Source of the DNA: Planctomycetaceae bacterium
GTDB taxonomy: Bacteria > Planctomycetota > Planctomycetia > Pirellulales > Pirellulaceae
Direction: 5' to 3'
Assembly: GCA_021298315.1 (NCBI GenBank)
Contig: JAJTFC010000001.1
Span: 1 to 64,000, forward strand
Length of the DNA stretch: 64,000 nucleotides
Shown here: in pieces, positions 1-8,653 of the stretch
How positions within the stretch are numbered: position 1 is the stretch's first letter
Layout: each line of letters begins with the position of its first letter
Program-made: the position numbers and the translations under genes
Notes under the pieces: model-generated
What the model was told of the DNA's origin: nothing
Seen by the model: the letters and a program-made list of their open reading frames with translations, nothing else
The model's database searches: none

Positions 1-4
1 ATAG

Positions 5-236
5 CTAGTAGCCCGAACCGTGAGGGAGGTAGCGATAGTACACGGTCGATGGCTTCGCGTGACGCTTACTCGAGTGCTTCCTCGTTTACACGTCGGGTTA
101 CTGGGCCTGCGGCCCATGACCTAGTAGCCCGAACCGTGAGGGAGGTAGCGATAGTACACGGTCGATGGCTTCGCATGACGGTTACTCGAGTGCTTCCTCG
201 TTTACACGTCGGGTTACTGGGCCTGCGGCCCATGGT
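5..236. repeat. 116-bp tandem duplication, two copies
   Basis: Two head-to-tail copies begin at 5 and 121 (period 116 bp) and are nearly identical; the visible differences are near 59/175 and 65/181. Each copy ends with a short perfect inverted repeat, TGGGCC-TGC-GGCCCA, able to form a 6-bp hairpin. Repeats of this kind are common in planctomycete intergenic DNA. The window begins at the first copy, so more copies could lie outside. No protein-like reading frame is supported here. Confidence 0.9.
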
Positions 237-237
237 T

Positions 238-254
238 ACCCCCAAGTTGGGGGT
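238..254. repeat. Perfect 8-bp inverted repeat
   Basis: ACCCCCAA and TTGGGGGT are separated by one G, directly downstream of the 116-bp duplication and about 100 bp before the PQQ-protein gene. It could be a transcriptional end structure for an upstream plus-strand gene or part of the repeat element. There is no T-run after it, so a classical terminator is not supported. Confidence 0.6.
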
Positions 255-354
255 TGGCAGGCCTCTAAAACGATAAGAGCCTAAGGATGCCGAAGGCCTA
301 TGTATTAGTCAGCCTACTTGTTTAATCAACCTACTTGTGAAGTGCGGGTGTTGC

Positions 355-1644
355 ATGTCTAAGGAAATTCGTTCAGGGGCAGGTTTTGGAAAGCTTTCTC
401 GTCGGTTCTTCAATTTCTCGCTTCTGTCTGCAACTGCGGTAACGTCCTTGGGAGGGTTTGCAGCGTCTAAGGCTCTCGCGGAAGAAGGGCAGCAGTGGTT
501 GACTTGGCGTGGAAACAGCCGAGACAGTCTGGTCCATGATCAAGCTTGGCCAAACTCTTTGACGGAAGCGAACTTCAAACAGCTTTGGACTGTACCCTTC
601 GGTGACAGCTACTCGGGGCCTATTGTGACGACCAATTCGGTTTTCACCACCGAGACGATCGATGGTAAAGAGCGGGTCACTTGCGTGGATCGCAAGTCGG
701 GGCAAACGCGATGGAGCAAGGACTGGGAAGGATCGATGAAGGTTCCTTTCTTTGCGGCTCGCAACGGTAGTTGGATTCGATCGACTCCGGCATCGGATGG
801 CGAAACGATTTTTGTCGGTGGCATTCGCGATGTGATGGTCGCATTGGATTGCCAAACCGGTGAAGAGAAATGGCGAATGGACTTTGGAGCGAAATTTGGC
901 AAGGTGCCGGATTTTGGAATGGTGTGTTCCCCGCTGATCGAAGGTGATTTTATCTATGTGCAGGCCGGCAAGGGTTTGCATAAGCTCAACAAGAAAGATG
1001 GTTCGATTGTTTGGTCGTCATTGGGAGATAATGGGGATATTATGTCCAGCGGTGCTTTCTCGTCACCCGTGATAGCCACGGTCGATGGAAAAAGGCAGTT
1101 GCTTGTTCAAACTCGATCCTACTTAGCCGGTGTCGACTTAGAAAGCGGCTCGAAGCTTTGGAGCAAGGACATCACTTCCTTTCGCGGCATGAATATCCTC
1201 ACGCCAACGGTTTGGGACAATGGAATCTTTACGAGCAGTTACGGTGGCAGATCATTGCTTTTGGACGTGGACTCTGGGAGTGCCAAGGCTCGATGGGAAA
1301 ACAAGGTCGAAGGGTACATGTCTTCTCCGGTCGTTATCGATCATTATCTCTACATGCACCTGAGGAATAAGCGTTTCACTTGCATCGACCTGAAGGAAGG
1401 CAAAGAGATGTGGATCACAAGGCCTTACGGGGAGTATTGGAGCATGGTGAGCAACGGAGAGAAAATTCTGGCTTTAGATCAGGCCGGAAAAATAAGGTTG
1501 ATCGCACATAACCCAACTGAGTATACAATGCTCGGGGAGTTGAAGATCACTGACGAGGAAGCATGGGCCCATCTTGCCATTGCTGGCTCGGACGTGGTCG
1601 TTAGGACGCAAAAATCGCTATGTCTTTATCAATGGAAAGACTAA
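355..1644 (+). CDS. Exported PQQ-like beta-propeller protein
   Basis: Predicted 429-residue exported protein. The N-terminus has a twin-arginine-like motif (SRRFF) followed by a hydrophobic stretch and an Ala-rich cleavage region near ALAEEG, suggesting Tat or Sec export. The mature part has recurring blade signatures of PQQ/YVTN-type propellers, each ending in G-x-x-x-W (GQTRW, GEEKW, GSIVW, GSKLW, GKEMW), as in BamB-like or quinoprotein-like proteins. No catalytic PQQ-dehydrogenase residues can be assigned, so an enzyme activity is not claimed. The ATG at 355 is preferred to the in-frame GTG at 337, which would add a Cys-rich hexapeptide before the signal. A second small gene starts 4 bp after the stop, so the two are probably co-transcribed. 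Confidence 0.85.
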   Translation: MSKEIRSGAGFGKLSRRFFNFSLLSATAVTSLGGFAASKALAEEGQQWLTWRGNSRDSLVHDQAWPNSLTEANFKQLWTVPFGDSYSGPIVTTNSVFTTETIDGKERVTCVDRKSGQTRWSKDWEGSMKVPFFAARNGSWIRSTPASDGETIFVGGIRDVMVALDCQTGEEKWRMDFGAKFGKVPDFGMVCSPLIEGDFIYVQAGKGLHKLNKKDGSIVWSSLGDNGDIMSSGAFSSPVIATVDGKRQLLVQTRSYLAGVDLESGSKLWSKDITSFRGMNILTPTVWDNGIFTSSYGGRSLLLDVDSGSAKARWENKVEGYMSSPVVIDHYLYMHLRNKRFTCIDLKEGKEMWITRPYGEYWSMVSNGEKILALDQAGKIRLIAHNPTEYTMLGELKITDEEAWAHLAIAGSDVVVRTQKSLCLYQWKD

Positions 1645-1648
1645 TTCG

Positions 1649-2134
1649 ATGTCTTCGGACGATTTGACTACGGCCAGCGGAAGATTAACCGAAACTTTTG
1701 GTGGCCCGTCCCAGAACACTTTGGGTTCTGGGGTATTCCTGAGCGAGACGGATTTGGACAGTGCGAAGCTGGACGATTACGCTAAGTCGATGTATCAGCA
1801 TTTCGTGGGTAAGGCTTGGGAGCAAATCGGAGCTGAGAACTGGGACAAAACATGGCAGATTCTTTATCGTCGCCCTGCCGAATCGAAGACGGGGATTCTA
1901 AAAGAGCTACAGAGCCTAGGTGATGCTGCCACGGAGCTGGCGGCTTCGCAGTTGACGGAGAACCATGACGATCCGGAGGGAGCTGCCGGGGCGATTGTGG
2001 GGGTCTTTGACTCTCCGTCGATTTCCTGTGTATCGGTTTACCGAATCGGGGACACCGAAGCGATCACTGGCGTTCTCTTGGCAGGCCTCTTGCCCACGGA
2101 GCGAGCAGTCGCCTTGGTCTTCCTCATGGATTGA
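1649..2134 (+). CDS. Hypothetical protein, 161 aa, after PQQ gene
   Basis: Not recognised. The ATG at 1649 lies 4 bp after the stop of the propeller gene, with GGAAAGA about 8 bp upstream as a plausible ribosome site, so coupled translation is likely. The product is acidic and apparently soluble, with no signal peptide. It begins with a Ser/Thr/Gly-rich tail of about 35 residues, followed by a helical part with conserved-looking Trp residues (KAWEQIG, NWDKTWQ) and a C-terminal hydrophobic segment. The open frame extends upstream into the propeller gene, but that part is a shadow. Confidence 0.6.
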   Translation: MSSDDLTTASGRLTETFGGPSQNTLGSGVFLSETDLDSAKLDDYAKSMYQHFVGKAWEQIGAENWDKTWQILYRRPAESKTGILKELQSLGDAATELAASQLTENHDDPEGAAGAIVGVFDSPSISCVSVYRIGDTEAITGVLLAGLLPTERAVALVFLMD

Positions 2135-2244
2135 GTAACATAACATCAGGCCAATACCGTCAAATCGACAATCTGAATCATTTTAGGAACGATTGGATTT
2201 GAGTGTATTTCGGCGCATGCCGAGGGGTTTTTGAAAGCGGTTGG

Positions 2245-2342
2245 GCGCAAGCCCTCCGGTTAAGGTTCAAGGTTCACCGGACGGCTTGCGCCGTTCCGCT
2301 TTGAAAGACGACTCACCGGGCAGCTTGCGCTGATCGGCTTTT
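2245..2342. repeat. Intergenic inverted and direct repeat cluster
   Basis: The 238-bp gap between two convergent genes holds a 16-bp inverted repeat with one mismatch (2245-2260 with 2276-2291, about 15-base loop) that could form a strong hairpin. The right arm with its flank (about 2273-2302) recurs imperfectly at about 2312-2342, sharing the core CACCGG-x-x-GCTTGCGC. Elements with this GCAAGC/GCTTGC and CCGGTGA signature look like dispersed planctomycete intergenic repeats. Because both flanking genes end here, the hairpin could act as a bidirectional transcription end, but no T-tract is evident. Confidence 0.7.
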
Positions 2343-2372
2343 ATCATTTGCCGATGACTAGGAAATGCAATG

Positions 2373-4247
2373 CTACTGATACTCGTCTCGATTGATCTGA
2401 TAGGATTCGAGTTTACGGTACATCGTAGCCCTCGATATTCCCAGTAGTTCTGTTGCTTCGTTGATGCTACCTCGACTTCGACGCAGCGCTTCTCGAATCA
2501 GCTTTTGTTCCCAGTGCTCGATGTTGAGTGAATCCAAGTCAGCATCGTTGATGGTTTCATGAAGCGACAATTCGCTGGCTTTGATCTCTGAACCATTTGC
2601 CAAAACGATCGCGCTATCGATGACATTTCGGAGTTGTCTTACATTTCCAGGCCAAGCATACTTTCGGAGCTTCTCTCTGGCTTGGTCGGAAAGCTTCAAT
2701 TGCGGACGACCGTGAAGTTTTACGAAGTGTTCGAAAAAGTGATTTATCAACAGATCGATGTCTTGGTCTCGTTGACGAAGTGGTGGGATAAAGAGTTCGA
2801 AAACACTGAGTCGATAGTAGAGATCTTCGCGAAATCTCTTTTCCTGCACGAATTCTTTCAGATCTCTGTTGGTCGCTGCGATGATGCGAACATCGACTTT
2901 GATTTCTTTACGACCACCGACGGGTAAGAAGGGGTGGCCTTCGAGGATCCGCAGTAGTTTCGCTTGGCCTTCGAGGGTCATCTCACCTAGTTCATCCAGG
3001 AACAACGTGCTATTGTTGGCTTGTTCGAACCAGCCGATATGATCTTTATCCGCACCGGTGAAGGCTCCTTTGACATGCCCGAACAGTTGACTTTCCATGA
3101 GTTCCGAGGGTATTGCGGCACAATTGACACTGAGCATGGGCCTATCGGCTCGTGAACTCGCCTTGTGAATGGCTCTTGCCACGAGTTCTTTTCCTGAACC
3201 GCTTTCCCCTCGAATTAGAATGCAACCTGAAGCTCTCGCCACACGAACAATTTTTTCTTTGAGTTCGGACATCAGGGGGCTAGTGCCGATCAGCTCGTCG
3301 AATTCCGCATTGCGATTCTGAAGCCGATCGTGATTGATCTTCAGAACCTGGGATTCCCTGACGCGTACGATCGTCGCCGAGAGAATGCTCGATGCAGCGA
3401 TTGCGAAGTCAAATGCATGCGGGGGAAAGATTTCTTTATCTCGATACAGATGAATCGCCCCGATGGTTTTGCGATCATCCAGAAGCGGGACGCATATCGC
3501 ATCCTTAAAGGATCGCAATGCTCCTTCTTTGTTTGCCGGTTGCTTGTCTTTGTTGGATTCCTGTTGTATCCATACGGCTTTTCCGTGTTTGCAGACCAAC
3601 TCGGTCAACTGATCGCTCAGGTCTAGTTTTTTGTTTTTCGGGTTATCTGGATATTGGTAACTTACATCAAGCAATCCATATTCGTTGGCGACGAGAAAAG
3701 CGACAGCGGTGGCTTGTGTTCGAACTCTTAGTACTTCGGTCGCGATGCTTGCAACCTCGTCGGGCGTGGATAGAGAGAGGCAGTTGACTGATAACTGGTG
3801 TAGATCAGCGACATCGTCGCTCCGACCAGCCTCTTTCAGAGCTCGGAATGCAGACATACCCGGTGCGAGGTTTCCGATGCTCGAGTCGCTCTCGGGAGTC
3901 GGAACCAAGTCTTGGGATTGATTGAGAACTTCGACCGTTTGCTCATCGATATTGGATTCATCGACGAAGCGTAATTCGGTTCCACCTAAGCGGATTTCAT
4001 CTCCGTCAGCAAGGACAGCTTCGTCGATCTTGGATCGATTGACTTGGGTGCCATTTCGAGAACCGGCATCGAACAGCGACCATCTCCCGTTGCTATAGCG
4101 AATTTTGGCATGTATCCGAGAGCAGAGCGGGTCGTTGAGTTGAACTTGGCATTCGGCACCGCGACCGACCAAAGATTCGATGTGCCGGTTGAGGGGCAAC
4201 TTGGCGTTCAAATCCGAACCGCGGATAACTTTTAGATAACTAGACAT
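2373..4247 (-). CDS. FHA-GAF sigma-54-dependent transcriptional activator
   Basis: A 624-residue regulator of the NtrC/bEBP class. Residues 1-95 form an FHA phosphothreonine-binding domain (GRG at 28-30, SRIH at 43-46, SRNGT at 63-67). Residues about 145-290 resemble a GAF domain. Residues about 315-555 are the AAA+ core with Walker A (GESGSGKE), the sigma-54 contact loop GAFTGA, Walker B (LFLDELGE) and an arginine-finger region (REDLYYRL). The C-terminal 40 residues are a Fis-type helix-turn-helix. It should remodel sigma-54 RNA polymerase at enhancer-dependent promoters. The FHA domain replaces the usual response-regulator receiver, implying control by a Ser/Thr kinase. It is a single gene with its own upstream gap; its targets cannot be read from the window. 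Confidence 0.95.
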   Translation of the reverse strand: MSSYLKVIRGSDLNAKLPLNRHIESLVGRGAECQVQLNDPLCSRIHAKIRYSNGRWSLFDAGSRNGTQVNRSKIDEAVLADGDEIRLGGTELRFVDESNIDEQTVEVLNQSQDLVPTPESDSSIGNLAPGMSAFRALKEAGRSDDVADLHQLSVNCLSLSTPDEVASIATEVLRVRTQATAVAFLVANEYGLLDVSYQYPDNPKNKKLDLSDQLTELVCKHGKAVWIQQESNKDKQPANKEGALRSFKDAICVPLLDDRKTIGAIHLYRDKEIFPPHAFDFAIAASSILSATIVRVRESQVLKINHDRLQNRNAEFDELIGTSPLMSELKEKIVRVARASGCILIRGESGSGKELVARAIHKASSRADRPMLSVNCAAIPSELMESQLFGHVKGAFTGADKDHIGWFEQANNSTLFLDELGEMTLEGQAKLLRILEGHPFLPVGGRKEIKVDVRIIAATNRDLKEFVQEKRFREDLYYRLSVFELFIPPLRQRDQDIDLLINHFFEHFVKLHGRPQLKLSDQAREKLRKYAWPGNVRQLRNVIDSAIVLANGSEIKASELSLHETINDADLDSLNIEHWEQKLIREALRRSRGSINEATELLGISRATMYRKLESYQINRDEYQ

Positions 4248-4354
4248 GTAGCATGGGGAGGACAGAAGGCTTGCGAGTCGAGCGAATTGCCCGATTATAG
4301 ACGATCTGTCTCATTTTGCTACAAGCGAAACTTCTCGTGTTCCGCTTGGAAAAA

Positions 4355-5245
4355 TCAGATAGGTAGAGATTCGCGGGCGAGAATATCACGACCTATGGTC
4401 ATCATCTCTTGGCAATCGATGGTTTTGGAGTTGTTTTCGAAGAGGCTGGCTACGGAGGCTTTATGGATTTTCATCTTCAGTCCGCCTACACCAAGAGCAC
4501 CGTAATCGAATCTTTCGCCTCGCAAGACGGCTTTGTCGGTCAGGGCGATTTCATCGATACCCAGTGGGGGTACGGCATTGAGATCGATAGCGACACGAAG
4601 CTCTTTGGCTTGTTTGAGTTGATCGGACGTCATCAAACGAACTCCGGCGGCTCCGCAAGCGAAGACCATTTGAGATTCGCGGATTGCCTTTTCCGTCCAA
4701 ACATCGTCAGCGCTGGAGATCGCAATGAGTCGACTCGTTGGGATACCTTGAGCGACGAGTTGGTCGACACATTCCTGTGATCGCTCCAAGGATCTCGAGG
4801 AAAGGTAGACGGTACACTTCTCGTTGGCGAGTATTTTTGAGACTCGTTGTCCGACTGGACCAGTGGCCGCCAGGACCAGGGCAGTGTTTCCCTCGAGTTG
4901 GACATGTCTTGATGCGCTGATGACGGCCGCAGCGGCAGTGCTGTTAGAACCATTGCAATCGATCATGACAGAGACTTTGAACGGATCGAACATCGCATCG
5001 ATTGCGTTCCTGAAAACTTGTTCTCCGTGAACGACGTTGGCACCGCCGACGAAAATAGCTGTGTGCTTAAGATCTTGAGGGCCGCGCGTATACATCGCTC
5101 CGTGCACCAGATCCCGAACTTGTTCCGGTTTGACGTTGGCATACTGGAGCAATCGTTCTGCCCCGGCATCCATCGCGACAACGGCATCAAAAACACTTGC
5201 TTGAGGATCGGTATCGAGTTGGATCAGGATCCTGCGTTTGGACAT
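4355..5245 (-). CDS. mtdC: NAD(P)-dependent methylene-tetrahydromethanopterin dehydrogenase
   Basis: Predicted 296-residue MtdB/MtdC-type enzyme oxidising methylene-H4MPT to methenyl-H4MPT with NAD(P)+ in the tetrahydromethanopterin C1 pathway, which planctomycetes share with methylotrophic proteobacteria. Family signatures are visible: an N-terminal LIQLDTDPQASVFDAV, IDCNGSNSTAAAA in the pterin-binding part, the nucleotide loop ATGPVGQR, and a C-terminal GALGVGGLKMKIHKA. The ATG at 5245 is chosen because homologues begin right at this beta strand; an in-frame TTG at 5293 would add 16 residues and abut the preceding gene. It follows the MDR dehydrogenase gene directly, suggesting an operon for C1 or alcohol/aldehyde oxidation. 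The symbol follows the planctomycete MtdC class; MtdB is the alternative. Confidence 0.88.
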   Translation of the reverse strand: MSKRRILIQLDTDPQASVFDAVVAMDAGAERLLQYANVKPEQVRDLVHGAMYTRGPQDLKHTAIFVGGANVVHGEQVFRNAIDAMFDPFKVSVMIDCNGSNSTAAAAVISASRHVQLEGNTALVLAATGPVGQRVSKILANEKCTVYLSSRSLERSQECVDQLVAQGIPTSRLIAISSADDVWTEKAIRESQMVFACGAAGVRLMTSDQLKQAKELRVAIDLNAVPPLGIDEIALTDKAVLRGERFDYGALGVGGLKMKIHKASVASLFENNSKTIDCQEMMTIGRDILARESLPI

Positions 5246-5293
5246 ATCGGGACTTACTTTCGCGGTTGGCTTTATGGGAATGGTGGTTGGCAA

Positions 5294-6340
5294 TTAGGAA
5301 GCAAGATCAGGGCGAACTTCGAGGACGGCCTTGGCAATTTTGCCTGAGTGCATCGTTTCAAATGCATCATGCCAGTGTTCGAGGCTCCAGGATCCGCCGA
5401 CGATTTTCTGGACATCGAGCGAACCATTGGCCAGCAGCAATAAAACTCTTTCCCAGATGGCCCAAGTGTGAGAGAAGCTACCTTGAAGTGTGATGTTTTT
5501 CTGGACAAGTGGATCGATGGAAAATCCAAGTGGATCGCGTCCCCATCCGACTTTGCTGATCCAGCCGGCGGGCCGTACGACATCGATTGCCGTTTTCAAT
5601 GTGGCAGAGACTCCGGCGGCATCCACGACACCTTCGCAGCCGAGTCCGTCGCGCTGGGTCGCCCAAGGTTTAAGTTGTTCGGAGTAGAGGGGAGTGCATC
5701 CGAGTTCTTTTGCGATATTGAGTCTGGTTTGGTCTTGGGGTAGCCCAACGACCGCGACATCAGCACCCCTTAGTTTCGCTAGAGCTCCGCAAAGCAAACC
5801 GATAGGTCCTGGGCCGAGTACAGCGATACGATCCCCGGGAAGGATGTTGGCATTGGCCACTACAGCGCTAAAGGCCACGCAGCATGGCTCGGTAAGGGCC
5901 GCGTAGCGTAATGGGAGATTGTCGGGGACTTTGTGCAAACATCGTTCGGGAACTTTGACAAACCGAGTCATCGCTCCATGGGTACCGTATCCGAATCCTT
6001 TGCGATTCGGATCGAGGTTGTACTTGCCTATTCGGGTCATCGGGGAATTTTGGTCGATGATCGCTGCGGTTTCACTGCAGACGCGGTCCCCTTCGCGAAA
6101 CGCTGTGACGTTGGCACCTGTTTTGACGATACGTCCTGCGAACTCATGCCCAAGGGTGACCGGATAGTTCACTGGCCAGCTATGAAGTCCTGCCCATTGG
6201 TGCAAGTCGCTACCGCACACGCCGACGGCTGCGACCTCCATGAGGGTATCGCTAGGGCCGATATCGGGAATATCGATTTCACGAAGTTCCACGGACATCG
6301 GTTCCTGGGCAAAATTCACAACAGCAGGCTGCTTGTTCAT
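5294..6340 (-). CDS. Zinc-type MDR alcohol/polyol dehydrogenase
   Basis: A 348-residue medium-chain dehydrogenase of the threonine/sorbitol dehydrogenase branch. Catalytic-zinc ligands are in place: C42 in GVCGSD, H65-E66 in LGHEF, and E151 in TEPC. The Rossmann nucleotide loop is VLGPGPIGLLCG. The lobe that normally carries four cysteines for structural zinc (about 88-112) keeps only C88, so that zinc site is probably lost although the surrounding GKYNLDPNRKGFG frame is retained. The substrate is unknown. It is immediately upstream of mtdC on the same strand, so a role in alcohol or aldehyde oxidation feeding the H4MPT pathway is possible but inferred only from context. Confidence 0.88.
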   Translation of the reverse strand: MNKQPAVVNFAQEPMSVELREIDIPDIGPSDTLMEVAAVGVCGSDLHQWAGLHSWPVNYPVTLGHEFAGRIVKTGANVTAFREGDRVCSETAAIIDQNSPMTRIGKYNLDPNRKGFGYGTHGAMTRFVKVPERCLHKVPDNLPLRYAALTEPCCVAFSAVVANANILPGDRIAVLGPGPIGLLCGALAKLRGADVAVVGLPQDQTRLNIAKELGCTPLYSEQLKPWATQRDGLGCEGVVDAAGVSATLKTAIDVVRPAGWISKVGWGRDPLGFSIDPLVQKNITLQGSFSHTWAIWERVLLLLANGSLDVQKIVGGSWSLEHWHDAFETMHSGKIAKAVLEVRPDLAS

Positions 6341-6405
6341 AGCGATCTCTTAACGAACACAATCAGAATAAAAAAGAAGGAGTTCTATCGGTTGAATGCT
6401 TGGAT

Positions 6406-7452
6406 TTAGGCGTTGAGTGGAACCGATGGATTGTCTGCGATATTCACCCAAACGTGGACGTGAGGGTATCCCCTAAAGTGCCAAACAAAGCTTGGGCCTT
6501 CGAGTCTCCAGTTATCCCAGGTCTTATCCCCGCCGGAGTCTTCATCGGTGTAGAAAGCTAAATGGAGTTTATCGAGTCCACCTTGAGCTTCCAAGCAAGC
6601 GATCGCTTCTTGTCGATCGACCGTTCGGAATGGTTCGACGAGTTTAGCAAGAACCTTTTGGAGTTCTTGGCGTTGGTCTTTTGAAAGCTCGCTCACTGGG
6701 ATACCCTGGAAGGATCCGGTGGGTCGAAATCCGACGGCGCTCTCGCTGGGAGACTCGGCAACTTCGGCCATTTTTCGTTGTTTGCCATCGAGCATTTGGT
6801 AAACACCGTTTGCAGCGATTGCTTGCTCCCAAAAAACGTTACCTGGGTGATCGGTGCCTTCATCGTCGGAACCCGCGGCGTGTCCATAGAAGATAGGGCC
6901 ACCGAAGGCGACATGCTTTTGGGTGTTGCCATCGCAGCGAAGGGTCGAGTGTCGACCCGTTAAGACGAATTCAAAGCGGTCGGATCCGGGCGTGCCGAAG
7001 ATCGCAAGGCTTTGACCTTTTCCCCAACCTCCCATATCGTCCTTGAATTGCTTGTAGAAACGATCGTGCCAACTCGGATCGATGATGCCTTCAAAGATGG
7101 CTTTGACAATCTCTCGCTGGTCCGATGTGTAGAAATCGCTCAAGAGAGTCGGTTTGGTGATGTTCCAGTTATTGGCGATACGAGTCCTCAGGAGCCCACG
7201 ATCCTTCGTGGTATGGTCCCAATCAAAGCAAACTGCTTGGCGTTGGTTATCCGACAACGAATCGTAAAGGTTTTTGACGAGCGATTCGGGTGTGTTTTGC
7301 TTGCGTGCCTCAGCGATTGGGGATGCAAGCAGATCGGTCGCTCCGGTCATCCCCGCAAGACCTAGTGCACCGGCAGAGGCCAGAAATGCGCGTCGGTTCT
7401 GGTGCTGGAATTGGGGTTTGATCGAGTCAGACAAGTCGTGATTGGAATTCAT
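6406..7452 (-). CDS. DUF3500 family exported protein
   Basis: A 348-residue protein with a Tat-like signal (QNRRAFLASAGALGLAG near residues 18-35). The body matches the DUF3500 pattern as I know it: a central FGTPGSDRFEFVLTGRH segment, a GGPIFYGHAAG segment, and a C-terminal GPSFVWHFRGYPHVHVWVN. The function of DUF3500 is not established. Its His-rich, GxH-bearing core suggests a metal- or substrate-binding secreted enzyme, but that is speculation. The ATG at 7452 is chosen because the signal peptide begins there; the open frame continues 163 codons upstream without protein-like character. It stands alone, divergent from the RDD operon. Confidence 0.85.
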   Translation of the reverse strand: MNSNHDLSDSIKPQFQHQNRRAFLASAGALGLAGMTGATDLLASPIAEARKQNTPESLVKNLYDSLSDNQRQAVCFDWDHTTKDRGLLRTRIANNWNITKPTLLSDFYTSDQREIVKAIFEGIIDPSWHDRFYKQFKDDMGGWGKGQSLAIFGTPGSDRFEFVLTGRHSTLRCDGNTQKHVAFGGPIFYGHAAGSDDEGTDHPGNVFWEQAIAANGVYQMLDGKQRKMAEVAESPSESAVGFRPTGSFQGIPVSELSKDQRQELQKVLAKLVEPFRTVDRQEAIACLEAQGGLDKLHLAFYTDEDSGGDKTWDNWRLEGPSFVWHFRGYPHVHVWVNIADNPSVPLNA

Positions 7453-7762
7453 GAGCACACCACGGGTAAAAAAAGGGAGGCTTGGAGGTGGGGACTGGCA
7501 AGTAACTCGCCCAAGTAACTCATCAGAATAGGTTAGTTTAGCAAAAAATCTAGGAGCTTGGAGAACCCGATTGCCAAGAGCTTGCAGATGTGCAATCGAA
7601 TCGCGTAGGATCCCAAGAGAAGCGACGCAAATGGGATTTTCCCGAAGAAAATCATGACACAAGCAGATTTCGTCGAGGCGATTAATCCGACCAGTTATGA
7701 TATAACTTGCTAGGGAAGTCGAACCCGAACGATTTGGTTGAGCCAGCTTTTGGAAACAAGCG
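7453..7762. other. Divergent intergenic region, no gene
   Basis: A 310-bp gap between the divergently transcribed DUF3500 gene and the RDD operon, so it must hold both promoters. It contains a short direct repeat CAAGTAACTC near 7500-7525. An AT-rich TTATGATATAA (7695-7705) sits about 60 bp before the RDD start and could serve as a -10 element, but no convincing -35 box is paired with it. Nothing else is supported. Confidence 0.4.
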
Positions 7763-8653
7763 ATGAGTGCACAGAAGGCACTAGATCTCAATGCGACGGT
7801 CATGACGCCGGAGAACATCCAGTTCGAGTACCGGTTGGCCGGGCCATTTCGCAGGTTTCCGGCCTTCCTGTTGGATTTGTTCATTCGAGCAGCCACTCTC
7901 TTAGCCATTGGAATCTTGATCGTCTGTTCGGGAATCCTCACTCTCCTTCCGGCAGTCGGTGCGATAGGCTATTTCATCATGGCCGTGGGGTACTTCCTGT
8001 TCGATTGGTTTTACGGATTAATTTTCGAGACGATTTGGAGCGGACGAACTCCCGGAAAGAGGATGAGCGGATTGCGGGTCATATCGGTCGATGGCCGACC
8101 CATCAGTGCTTACCAAGCGACCATTCGCAATTTTCTCAGGTTCGGTGATTTAGCCCCGCTAGCATCCTTTCAGATCTTGACTGCGGAAGCTCCGCCGGCC
8201 TACTGGATTCCGACCGGAGGAGTGGCACTGCTGTGCATCCTCATGACGGCAAGATTTCAGAGACTTGGAGATTTGGCTGCCGGCACCATGGTCATCGTCG
8301 ATGAGCGCAAATGGGTTCCTCCCAAACTCAAGCTCAACGATCCGGCGATGAATCCCTTGGTCGAAGCGATTTCACCGAGTTTTCGGATGACTCGAACGAT
8401 GCTTCGGACGGTCGCTTTGTATGTGGAGCGTCGTGGGCGTTTATCTCCGGCAAGGCGCAAGGAGCTTGCATCCTTGTTAGCCAGAGAAGTCATGGAAAGT
8501 GCGGGTGTGCCGCCGACGAGTGATCCGGATTTGTTTCTCTGTGCGCTGTACAAACGAGAGTATGATGCACAGTGGAAATCGAATGAAAAGCCTGACAATG
8601 GCAGGGCTAACTTGGATAAAGCTCCTAAAAAGCTCAGTGAGGTTAGTGCATGA
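7763..8653 (+). CDS. RDD family membrane protein
   Basis: A 296-residue inner-membrane protein. The RDD domain occupies about residues 15-180: an opening YRLAGPFRRFPAFLLDLFIRA, two to three hydrophobic segments, and the diagnostic ERTPGKR-like motif seen here as SGRTPGKRMSGLRV, followed by QRLGDLAAGTMVIVDER. The C-terminal 110 residues are cytoplasmic, charged and helical. RDD proteins are putative ion or small-molecule transporters of poorly defined substrate. It is first in a five-gene run and its stop overlaps the next start as ATGA at 8650-8653, so the operon is translationally coupled. Confidence 0.9.
   Translation: MSAQKALDLNATVMTPENIQFEYRLAGPFRRFPAFLLDLFIRAATLLAIGILIVCSGILTLLPAVGAIGYFIMAVGYFLFDWFYGLIFETIWSGRTPGKRMSGLRVISVDGRPISAYQATIRNFLRFGDLAPLASFQILTAEAPPAYWIPTGGVALLCILMTARFQRLGDLAAGTMVIVDERKWVPPKLKLNDPAMNPLVEAISPSFRMTRTMLRTVALYVERRGRLSPARRKELASLLAREVMESAGVPPTSDPDLFLCALYKREYDAQWKSNEKPDNGRANLDKAPKKLSEVSA

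Noticed and set aside
49-276. 75-codon frame across the tandem repeat
   Set aside because: It merely reads through the duplicated DNA; Arg/Val-rich with no start signal.
1-330. CRISPR array in the direct repeats
   Set aside because: Only two copies of 116 bp with no spacers.
373-981. 202-codon minus-strand frame inside the propeller gene
   Set aside because: Shadow of the PQQ protein; Arg/His-rich composition typical of antisense frames.
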